Below, one piece after another: positions 1-5,286 of a DNA stretch of 5,295 nucleotides. The stretch's first letter is position 1. Each line of letters opens with the position of its first letter. The translations under genes were made by a program, and so were the position numbers. Origin of the DNA: Bacillota bacterium. GTDB taxonomy: Bacteria; Bacillota_E; Sulfobacillia; Sulfobacillales; Sulfobacillaceae. Under the pieces are notes generated by a model, which saw only the letters and a program-made list of their open reading frames with translations, did not search any database and was not told the DNA's origin. The stretch covers positions 1-5,295 of the forward strand of contig JAKADW010000172.1 of assembly GCA_021820165.1 (NCBI GenBank), written 5' to 3'.

Positions 1-1203
1 TATCGAGGGACGCGTCGCGTCTTATCGGTGGGGTCGGATCGACGAGACGTGATGGTGACCACATTTGACACGGTGGTTCGGGACCAGAAACTTCTGGCGG
101 CCATTACCTGGGAGGGCTTGATTATCGACGAGGCTCAGCACATTAAGAATCGTCATACCCAAAGGGCGCAGGCTCTGGCCTCACTTAAGGCGCGATGGCG
201 CGTGGCATTGACCGGCACGCCGGTCGAGAACCGCCTCTTAGATCTCTGGGCGATTATGGATTTGTTAAACCCGGGGTGTTTTGGGTCCGCCAAGGACTTC
301 CAACAGTATTTTGAAAGGCCTTTGATGCGGGGGAGCGAAGAGGAACGCAAGGCTGTAGCGGAAGAACTGACGCGGGCGGCGGCCCCATTTGTGCTGCGGC
401 GGACCAAGACCGACCCTGAGATTCGCAAGGATCTCCCAGACAAGTTGGAGATCACAGAGTGGGTCAGCTTACAGGCCGAGCAAGTTATCCTGTATCGGGG
501 GGTGGTGGACCAGCTCCTCCAAGAATTGGAACAGGAAACGGGCATGGAGGCGATGACTCGGCGCGGATTGGTTTTACGCGCGATTACCGCTTTGAAGCAA
601 ATTGTGAACCATCCGGCGCAATATTTGAACGAGCCCCAGGCGCGGCCCGAGCGCTCCGGTAAATTTATACGACTAGACGAATTGTTGTCCGCCAGTGTGG
701 GGCGTGGGGATAAGGTCGTGGTGTTTACCCAATACGTGAGGATGGCACGTTTGTTGCATACTTATGCGACGCAGCACTATGGAGTACCGGTCGATCTTTA
801 TTACGGAGGGATGGCGGCCGGGAATCGGGCGAGTATTGTGGATCTCTTCAATCGCGCAGCGTCCCCGCGCATCCTGGTCGCCTCACTCAAGGCCGGGGGC
901 GTGGGCCTCAATTTACAAGCGGCCTCCCAGGTCATCCATTACGATCGATGGTGGAATCCAGCCATTGAGGATCAGGCGACCGATAGGGTTTGGCGCCTTG
1001 GACAAACTAGACCTGTCACAAGTTACAAATTGGTCAGTCGGGGCACCATAGAAGAGCGCATTGATGAGCTCATTCGCCAAAAACATTATTTAACTTCTCT
1101 AATTATGGAGCCGATGGCGCAACGTCCGATTACGGAGTGGAGCACCCAGGACTTACGAGACTGGATGGCATTAGGAGCCCGTTATGAAGCAGTCCAAAAA
1201 TAA
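1..1203 (+). CDS. SNF2-family DEAD/DEAH-box ATPase, C-terminal part (5' end outside window)
   Basis: This is the C-terminal 400 residues of a bacterial Swi2/Snf2-type ATPase, a DNA translocase that remodels protein-DNA complexes rather than separating strands. The frame is open from base 1, so the GTG at 28 is an internal Val, and the Walker A motif (GxGKT) lies upstream of the window. In order I see a motif Ib-like stretch MVTTFDTVVRD from 52, the Walker B motif DEAQ (127-138) followed by HIKN, motif III ALTGTPVEN (205-231), and LRRTK near 394. The second RecA lobe has motif IV KVVVFTQY (712-735), motif V AGGVGLNLQ (892-918), and motif VI with the SNF2 hallmark QATDRVWRLGQ (970-1002). All C-terminal motifs are intact, so the gene looks functional. 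The stop codon overlaps the next gene by 20 bases, which points to one operon with translational coupling. The family assignment is secure; the substrate and pathway are unknown. Confidence 0.95.
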   Translation, partial: YRGTRRVLSVGSDRRDVMVTTFDTVVRDQKLLAAITWEGLIIDEAQHIKNRHTQRAQALASLKARWRVALTGTPVENRLLDLWAIMDLLNPGCFGSAKDFQQYFERPLMRGSEEERKAVAEELTRAAAPFVLRRTKTDPEIRKDLPDKLEITEWVSLQAEQVILYRGVVDQLLQELEQETGMEAMTRRGLVLRAITALKQIVNHPAQYLNEPQARPERSGKFIRLDELLSASVGRGDKVVVFTQYVRMARLLHTYATQHYGVPVDLYYGGMAAGNRASIVDLFNRAASPRILVASLKAGGVGLNLQAASQVIHYDRWWNPAIEDQATDRVWRLGQTRPVTSYKLVSRGTIEERIDELIRQKHYLTSLIMEPMAQRPITEWSTQDLRDWMALGARYEAVQK

Positions 1204-1621
1204 TCCCAACCCGTACGATGAGGGAATTAAGAATCGTGTTATTGATGGTGTGGACCTCACTCCCGAAGGCATCGAAGCCATGGTGTGGGATGTTGAGGAA
1301 TGGCGGTCGGTATGGATTCCCATTCTTAATTGGGCGGTTCCTGAGGCAGATTTCTCAAAGAGCCATTGCTCATGTGGGACGAATTTCTGTCTTCATCGAC
1401 AGACCGTTTGGCATTTTTTAGAGCCCTTGGTAACGGGAGTGGGTCCGATACCAACCCCATCGACGTTCTGGATGGAAGCAGAAATCCCTACCGAGTTTGG
1501 GCCCGGAGCTCACTACTTTCGCGAGCGGCTACAACTCCTCTACGAGCGCTCTCGGCGGCGCGCTTGGACTGAGCTGGCCTATCGAGCTTACGAGCACAAC
1601 GCGAAAAAAAAGCGGGATTAG
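1184..1621 (+). CDS. Small SWIM-like zinc-finger protein, partner of the SNF2 ATPase
   Basis: The gene encodes 145 residues. The start is ATG 1184, with GGAG at 1174-1177 six bases upstream, inside the SNF2 gene. Residues 62-71 read CSCGTNFCLH, a CxCx4CxH arrangement with Cys62, Cys64, Cys69 and His71 as likely zinc ligands, followed by a helix-like stretch RQTVWHFLEPL. This resembles the SWIM zinc finger (CxCxnCxH), a DNA- or protein-binding module known to occur in or next to bacterial SNF2 ATPases. The spacer here is 4 residues, shorter than the usual 6 or more. The region before it is rich in Trp (W35, W40, W44, W50), and the C-terminal 40 residues are basic (ERSRRRAW, KKKRD), which could favour nucleic-acid binding. 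At 145 residues it is much shorter than the SWIM proteins I know beside SNF2 genes. The operon partnership is strong; the SWIM assignment rests on the metal-ligand pattern and context. Confidence 0.85.
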   Translation: MKQSKNNPNPYDEGIKNRVIDGVDLTPEGIEAMVWDVEEWRSVWIPILNWAVPEADFSKSHCSCGTNFCLHRQTVWHFLEPLVTGVGPIPTPSTFWMEAEIPTEFGPGAHYFRERLQLLYERSRRRAWTELAYRAYEHNAKKKRD

Positions 1622-1635
1622 CCGCGCTAATCCCG
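1604..1635 (-). terminator. Rho-independent terminator facing the minus strand
   Basis: A perfect 10-bp inverted repeat, cgggattagc (1613-1622) and gctaatcccg (1626-1635), encloses a 3-base loop (cgc). Eight A's at 1604-1611 precede it on the plus strand, so on the minus strand the hairpin is followed by C and then eight T's. That is the order required for intrinsic termination of leftward transcription. On the plus strand the hairpin is followed by tggtgag with no T-run, so it should end rightward transcripts poorly, although the A-tract plus stem might give weak bidirectional activity. The left arm contains the stop codon of the SWIM-like gene, and the A-run encodes its Lys-rich tail. No convincing minus-strand gene lies immediately to the right; the nearest is the DUF2231 gene at 2476-3021. 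Confidence 0.65.
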
Positions 1636-1703
1636 TGGTGAGAATCCGATCCCTCAGCCGATCCTCTGGCACTCCACAATCCTTAAGTGCGTCCCATCAA
1701 TAG

Positions 1704-1738
1704 TATGATATCATCTTTCTGAAAATTTGTCAAAGATG
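1704..1738 (+). promoter_or_regulatory. Possible promoter/operator upstream of the SDR gene
   Basis: The 150-base gap between the SWIM-like and SDR genes turns AT-rich at 1700-1740. It holds a -10-like TATGAT (1704-1709), but the matching -35 position (1681-1686, ccttaa) is poor. A perfect 10-bp palindrome atgatatcat (1705-1714) overlaps the -10. An inverted repeat catcttt (1712-1718) and aaagatg (1732-1738), spaced 13 bases, follows it. The overlap of dyads with a candidate -10 would suit a repressor site, but the arms are short and the promoter match is weak. Confidence 0.25.
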
Positions 1739-1759
1739 TAAGTGGCCGAGTGTGGTGTG

Positions 1760-1765
1760 GGAGGT
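1760..1765 (+). promoter_or_regulatory. Ribosome binding site deciding the SDR start
   Basis: GGAGGT ends six bases before ATG 1772. The upstream in-frame GTG at 1742 has no comparable site, and its ten extra residues would encode through this Shine-Dalgarno sequence. I therefore place the SDR start at 1772. Confidence 0.8.
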
Positions 1766-1771
1766 AGCGAT

Positions 1772-2479
1772 ATGAGTAGCGGGTCAAAGGTACCGATTAT
1801 TGTAGGCATCACCGGGGTCACCGGAGGCATTGGCCGGGCGCTTAAAATTGCATGTGAGGATCGTGGGTATGTAGTAGTAGGGTTTTCGAGGCGTCCGGAT
1901 AGCAATCAAACCCGCCTAGACCTGGGGGAAACCCCGTCCCAGATCCTCTCGGTAATCGCCAACACGGTGGACCGGGTGGGAGCTTTCACGGCGTGGGTCA
2001 ACCTGGCGGGTGCCGATATACTCAGCGAACCACTACGGAGCATGCCTTATGAAACCAAACTACAAGAACTGTGGGACGTCGATGTTTTGGGGAGTGTGCG
2101 GTGTTGTCGAGGTATTCTGGCGCATCTCACAGCGGATGGATGTATCGTTAACATGGGATGGGACGAAGCCTTTTCGGGACATCGCGGCACCTCGGGTGAA
2201 CTGTATGCGCTAGCTAAAGCGGCAGTCACCGCCTACAGCAAGAGCCTGGCCCAATCGCTTGCGGGCACCACCAAGAAAATCTTTGTCTTTGCACCGGGAT
2301 GGGTGAGTACTCGATGGCATGAGCGATTAACGGGGGAGCAAAGGGATCGTTATACGCAGTACATGGCCACCGGATCCTGGCAGTCGGCCCAAAGAATTGG
2401 TGAAGCCATCGCTGACCTTATTGCACGACGCGCGCATACTGATACGGGGTCGGTTCATGTCCTGGGACCGTTGTCCTAA
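1772..2479 (+). CDS. Short-chain dehydrogenase/reductase (SDR) with atypical active site
   Basis: This 235-residue, single-domain Rossmann oxidoreductase has the length of classical SDRs and is presumably cytoplasmic. The cofactor loop TGVTGGIG is at residues 14-21, after a hydrophobic first strand. Two Arg (R40, R41) after the second strand favour NADP(H) over NAD(H). NLAG (77-80) replaces the usual NNAG. The catalytic YxxxK is present as Y145-A-L-A-K149, and PGWVST (175-180) fits the usual PG motif after strand 6. Two tetrad members look changed. The NxxG motif reads DVLG, giving Asp104 for Asn, and the strand that normally ends in the catalytic Ser reads NMGWDEAF, with Gly129/Trp130 there and about two extra residues before the Tyr. 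Ser135 or Ser141 might compensate. The substrate cannot be predicted. The stop codon overlaps that of the convergent DUF2231 gene. Family assignment is firm; enzymatic activity is uncertain. Confidence 0.92.
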   Translation: MSSGSKVPIIVGITGVTGGIGRALKIACEDRGYVVVGFSRRPDSNQTRLDLGETPSQILSVIANTVDRVGAFTAWVNLAGADILSEPLRSMPYETKLQELWDVDVLGSVRCCRGILAHLTADGCIVNMGWDEAFSGHRGTSGELYALAKAAVTAYSKSLAQSLAGTTKKIFVFAPGWVSTRWHERLTGEQRDRYTQYMATGSWQSAQRIGEAIADLIARRAHTDTGSVHVLGPLS

Positions 2480-3021
2480 ATCTTCGGTTTGATACGACTC
2501 ACGTGCGAAATACCCACGCCGTGGTTGTAAACCATGGATCCTCCTAACGTGCCTGTAATACTGACCATAATCACCGCCGCGATGACTAAAATGGTGTCCA
2601 ATACCGACTGGCGCCCACGGCCGGTGCGCAAAAGCGACCATGAAGCTCCCTGACGTCCGCTCTTGGGGAACATGCCAAACCAACGTACCACCCAGGCGCC
2701 CAACGCAAAGACCCCGGTGAGGGTCGCGTCCCGCTGATGAGCATAGAGAATCGGGGTGGTGGTCGGGGTCCATTTCACAAATTGCTCCGAGATCATGCCG
2801 GCGGCCGCAGCGCCCACAATGGCAAATAAGGAAAGCGTCAGGGCCCAAAATCCGGCTCGATCGAAAAATCGATCCTGCCGCGGCACCACATAACCGATGA
2901 TTTCAATCAACAAAGTGAGATATAAGAGCGCGATCGGGAAATGCACCACCATGGGGTGAATCGTCGGCGGAAAAATAGCGGTGCCAATGCGAAGCCATGT
3001 GGTCACTAAACCTCTAAGCAT
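2476..3021 (-). CDS. DUF2231-family four-helix membrane protein
   Basis: The gene encodes 181 residues that resemble the DUF2231 family of integral membrane proteins of unknown function. The family-like entry motif IHPMVVHFPIALL (residues 21-33) runs into the first membrane segment (about 28-46). Further segments lie at about 57-77, 99-118 and 143-165, and the protein ends with GGSMVYNHGVG (160-170), another typical DUF2231 feature. His22, His27, His95 and His167 sit near membrane boundaries and could bind a cofactor such as heme, but that is inference. A basic loop (about 119-138: KSGRQ, RTGRGR) between segments 3 and 4 is probably cytoplasmic. The start is ATG 3021, with GGAGG about 11 bases upstream, slightly long but the only good site. 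The gene lies 157 bases after the ThyX-like gene on the same strand. The TAG stop (2476-2478) shares two bases with the SDR stop, and no terminator separates them. Confidence 0.88.
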   Translation of the reverse strand: MLRGLVTTWLRIGTAIFPPTIHPMVVHFPIALLYLTLLIEIIGYVVPRQDRFFDRAGFWALTLSLFAIVGAAAAGMISEQFVKWTPTTTPILYAHQRDATLTGVFALGAWVVRWFGMFPKSGRQGASWSLLRTGRGRQSVLDTILVIAAVIMVSITGTLGGSMVYNHGVGISHVSRIKPKI

Positions 3022-3178
3022 GCTGGAAGCGTCCTCCGTGTATTCAACATGTCCTATCCTCGACGATTGTAGCGATTGTGGCGCCGCGTTGCATTCATCC
3101 TTCTCTCATTTTGGCCAGGTCAGAGAAAACTAGACACCAACGGGGGGAGATCCAAAATATTCATGACGGCTCCTGGCA
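3022..3178 (-). other. Intergenic spacer between ThyX-like and DUF2231 genes
   Basis: This 157-base spacer has no clear T-tailed terminator, so read-through from the ThyX-like gene is possible. On the minus strand it has a -10-like TACAAT (3066-3071) whose -35 region (atgcaa, 17 bases upstream) is weak, so a separate DUF2231 promoter is only possible. The 7-base repeat cgattgt occurs twice, 9 bases apart (3064-3070 and 3073-3079). Two short stems, 3101-3106 with 3122-3127 and 3108-3114 with 3152-3158, cross each other and cannot form as a simple nested fold. A 14-codon minus-strand reading frame (ATG 3164 to TGA 3120) has GGAG upstream but no recognisable product. Confidence 0.35.
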
Positions 3179-4594
3179 TCAACGCTCGAATGGGTCAAAT
3201 TGCGTAGGTGGTGTGACGCGAATATGTCGTGCCACGCCAGGTAGAGTCTCGTGAAGTGCCCGGTACATATCCCAGGCAAGCGCCCGATAGCTAAAATGGC
3301 CTGCCGAACGGGATCGTAGCTCAATGAGGTAGGCGGCCTCCGCCAGATCCATCACAAATAAACCGCGGCGCAAGTGGGCCAGTGGCAGCAGGTAGGGCAG
3401 TCCTAACCCATTGCTCGCTGCGACGGTGGCGTAGTAGGTTTGGAGCCGTTCGGAGTAGGGGAAGTCCGGGGCTAAATCGCGAAGCATTGACGGATAGCTA
3501 AATCCTTGCGCCAGTGATAGATCCGGGATCACTTTCGTTAGACGTCGATGCCGATTGAAATCGCGAAACGCGCCGACGTCTAGGGTGAGATCAAAATACA
3601 GCGAACCGTTCCGCATAAATCGTGGCCAATCGTCGTGTGGTCCGCGATCGGCCAATAAGTTCGCCACGATGTCTTCTCGAGTCGCAAGATTTAAGTTGCT
3701 TACGTGTTGGCGGATCGAGCGGTACGATAGAGGGTGTACCTCATAGAGCGCCATAGAGATGGCGTCAACGGTAGGATCATCGGCGGCTCGGATTAGGTCG
3801 ACACCAGCCACCATCTCGGGTGTCTCGGACAGAGAAGGTAGGAGGTCCCTGGCGATGTCGCGCATGGTGACGGACACGCGAGATTGGTAAGGACTTGGCG
3901 AGGCATATTTGATAAGCGTTGGCGCGATTGGGTGGAGGGCCTCCTGGGTTAGGCTAAAAGGCGCTTGTTCGGTTACCGCGGACTTCATCCGTTGCGCAAT
4001 GTCCCGAATTTCGTGGTGGGGCGAGGTGAGTAGCCGGCTGACTTGGTTTTCCAGCACCCGGGCACTCGTGATTTGCCCGACACTAGTGAGGGTCGCTAGC
4101 GGTAATGCATATCGTGCTACGTCAAAGGCACGCGCTTTGAGAGTGCGTTCGTAGGCTCCGCGTTTCATTTCGGGGGGGTTGGGGTGTCGGTCGGCCAAGG
4201 CCACCATCGAAACGGTGTAAAGGTCTCGATATAAGGTGAACAATTGCTGGATCGCCGCATCATAGGCTTTCGGCGTGTTCGGTGGTCGGTAATAAGCCGC
4301 ATTGTCGAAATTTTGATAGCGCGTGGACCGCTCTTGCCCGTCCCATAGGGGTTCATCGACAATTGCCATGGCAGCAAAAAGGGAGATGTCTTCAATCGCC
4401 AAGGGAATATGAGCGAGGTCAGCGATGGACGCGTGCCCGTAAGCAAAATAAAAGGTGTTCAAAAAGTTCGCGGCTTTTTCATCCGAAAGTTCGCGCAGAC
4501 TGTCGCGTAACGAGGCGTCAGATCGAGAATATTTAGCCATTCCATAGGCCGATACTTCGGGCGGGATGTCTCTTAGGGCATAAACCTTGGGCAT
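3179..4594 (-). CDS. Tandem (double-domain) ThyX-like flavin-dependent thymidylate synthase homologue
   Basis: At 471 residues this is about twice the usual ThyX length (roughly 220-250), and it contains two ThyX-type repeats. ThyX makes dTMP from dUMP using methylenetetrahydrofolate, FAD and NADPH. Repeat 1 (about 40-205) has GHASIADLAH (53-62), the dUMP-binding-like GQERSTRY (86-93), YALPLATLTS (162-171) and the C-terminal ThyX pattern RLLTSPHHEIRDIAQRM (187-203). Repeat 2 (about 285-455) has FDLTLDVGAFRDFNRHR (334-350, RHR at 348-350), YLLPLAHLRR (401-410) and ELRSRSAGHFSYRALAWDM (425-443). Repeat 1 has DEP (80-82) where RHR would align. Repeat 2 has RHR but is followed by RLTKVIPDLS instead of SxNExSxRY. 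The start is ATG 4594, with AAGGAG five bases upstream. It probably shares an operon with the small upstream gene. Homology to ThyX is clear; synthase activity is inferred and not certain. Confidence 0.9.
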   Translation of the reverse strand: MPKVYALRDIPPEVSAYGMAKYSRSDASLRDSLRELSDEKAANFLNTFYFAYGHASIADLAHIPLAIEDISLFAAMAIVDEPLWDGQERSTRYQNFDNAAYYRPPNTPKAYDAAIQQLFTLYRDLYTVSMVALADRHPNPPEMKRGAYERTLKARAFDVARYALPLATLTSVGQITSARVLENQVSRLLTSPHHEIRDIAQRMKSAVTEQAPFSLTQEALHPIAPTLIKYASPSPYQSRVSVTMRDIARDLLPSLSETPEMVAGVDLIRAADDPTVDAISMALYEVHPLSYRSIRQHVSNLNLATREDIVANLLADRGPHDDWPRFMRNGSLYFDLTLDVGAFRDFNRHRRLTKVIPDLSLAQGFSYPSMLRDLAPDFPYSERLQTYYATVAASNGLGLPYLLPLAHLRRGLFVMDLAEAAYLIELRSRSAGHFSYRALAWDMYRALHETLPGVARHIRVTPPTQFDPFER

Positions 4595-4599
4595 GAATG

Positions 4600-4605
4600 C
4601 TCCTT
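4600..4605 (-). promoter_or_regulatory. Ribosome binding site of the ThyX-like gene
   Basis: On the minus strand AAGGAG lies five bases before ATG 4594, in the 31-base gap after the upstream small gene. It fixes the start and leaves little room for a separate promoter, supporting co-transcription of the two genes. Confidence 0.8.
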
Positions 4606-4625
4606 AAAGTGATGACATGAGTCGG

Positions 4626-4886
4626 TTAGCGATACCGTTGTCCTATTAGTAAGATGGCGGCTGAACGCCCTGCGCTGGAGAGGTTACCGATTTCCGCAAG
4701 CTGACATTCGCCTCCGTTAAATAAGGCGTGGGCGATTTGCAACAAGATGCGCGACTCCGGCTCAAACCGTTCCGCCGCCCGGTGAATCTGATTCCAGTCG
4801 ATTTCTTGCGATTCGAGGTTAATCCATTGCATGACAGCTTGACGTTCATGGTCACGAAACAAAGGTAGGGCGATGGCTTCCATCAC
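4626..4886 (-). CDS. Small helical protein of unknown function, upstream of the ThyX-like gene
   Basis: I do not recognise a named family. From GTG 4886 the product has 86 residues, and ATG 4883 directly after it gives 85. Most of it looks alpha-helical: MEAIALPLFRDHERQAVMQW, then IDWNQIHRAAERF, then ESRILLQIAHALFNGGECQLAEIGNL, with no membrane segment or metal-binding cluster. The phrase LLQIAHALFNGG followed by a short helix gives it a compact, globular look. The reading frame stays open upstream to 5204. That extension would run antisense through the start of the divergent membrane-protein gene and has no ribosome site I can find. A TTG at 5048 is another in-frame option, also without a good site. 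A purine-rich AAGGAGAGG (minus strand, about 4957-4965) lies in this extension but no ATG, GTG or TTG follows at a suitable distance. The stop is 31 bases before the ThyX-like start, so the two are likely co-transcribed. The gene is probable; its start is not settled. Confidence 0.6.
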   Translation of the reverse strand: MMEAIALPLFRDHERQAVMQWINLESQEIDWNQIHRAAERFEPESRILLQIAHALFNGGECQLAEIGNLSSAGRSAAILLIGQRYR

Positions 4887-5118
4887 GGCATTCCATTCTG
4901 GACATCGTTTGATCCATAGATTTGATCCGATAAGGTACTGGAAAGTGGTGATTTGGATCCTCTCCTTGTCGCTTTGGTCAGTAAGATTATTGTCGCCTGT
5001 TTTGTTGAATCTGGCAAGTTGGTGCCAAGGAGCCGATTCATATTGCAAAAAATTCTGGGCACGTTGATTGTAGAACGCTGTACAATGGAGACATCCTAAC
5101 CCCAGGGAGGTCAGATCT
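4887..5118. other. Divergent upstream region between the minus operon and the small membrane-protein gene
   Basis: These 232 bases separate the chosen start of the minus-strand small gene from the plus-strand gene at 5119. Part may be coding if the minus gene starts further up. It is AT-richer than its flanks, notably at 4990-5055. On the plus strand TACAAT (5081-5086) could be a -10 for the membrane-protein gene. The best -35-like hexamer, TTGATT (5064-5069), is only 11 bases away, so the promoter is not convincing. On the minus strand TATGAA (about 5036-5041) is a possible -10 with a poor -35. The repeat tttgatcc occurs at 4908-4915 and 4921-4928. Confidence 0.35.
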
Positions 5119-5277
5119 ATGGGACGCCACCAAGGCAGAGGGTACCCAAAACGCTTGACGCCCGTTGAGTCCACTCCAAAGCCGCGACATCGCGTTAAGA
5201 CCATCTTGGCGTTATTTACTCTGGTGGTATTTTTGTTCTTGATGTTTGGAGGGTTTTTGCAAATCTTGACTCGGTGA
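5119..5277 (+). CDS. Small single-span membrane protein of unknown function
   Basis: This 52-residue gene starts at ATG 5119 with an excellent ribosome site, GGGAGGT (5105-5111), seven bases upstream. Residues 1-27 are strongly basic and Pro-rich (MGRHQGRGYPKR, then STPKPRHRVK). Residues 28-50 form one hydrophobic segment (TILALFTLVVFLFLMFGG and on to FLQIL), and the tail is TR. The positive-inside rule predicts a cytoplasmic N-terminus with the helix spanning the membrane and almost nothing outside. There is no signal-peptidase motif, so it looks like a membrane-anchored microprotein and not a secreted peptide. It is divergent from the small helical gene and ThyX-like operon. I recognise no family. 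The ribosome site and the clean basic-plus-helix design argue that it is real. Confidence 0.7.
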   Translation: MGRHQGRGYPKRLTPVESTPKPRHRVKTILALFTLVVFLFLMFGGFLQILTR

Positions 5278-5286
5278 AGCGGATCA

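Noticed and set aside
28..30. GTG 28 as the SNF2 start
   Set aside because: The frame is open to base 1 and the upstream residues (YRGTRR) continue the SNF2 domain; motif I must lie further left, so the gene is simply cut by the window.
1742..1771. GTG 1742 as the SDR start
   Set aside because: The ten added residues encode through the strong ribosome site at 1760-1765, and GTG 1742 lacks its own site. ATG 1772 begins just before the first Rossmann strand, as usual for SDRs.
2519..2537. Hairpin ccgtggtt/aaccatgg as a terminator for the SDR gene
   Set aside because: The stem has a mismatch or wobble, is followed by atcctcc and no T-run, and lies inside the conserved C-terminal coding region of the DUF2231 gene.
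2327..2848. Long minus-strand reading frame of 173 codons overlapping the SDR and DUF2231 genes
   Set aside because: It is a shadow frame: the translation is rich in Cys, His, Arg and Gly with no domain, while the two genes it overlaps have clear family motifs.
3101..3158. Structured RNA element in the ThyX-DUF2231 spacer
   Set aside because: The two stems are only 6 and 7 bp, with loops of 15 and 37 bases, and they cross each other; chance pairing explains them. No riboswitch pattern is recognisable.
4887..5204. N-terminal extension of the small minus-strand gene to a start at 5204
   Set aside because: It would be antisense to the ribosome site and first half of the plus-strand membrane-protein gene, has no Shine-Dalgarno sequence I can find, and its translation (Trp/Pro/Gly/Cys-rich) does not look like the helical core. 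A shorter extension to TTG 5048 cannot be excluded.
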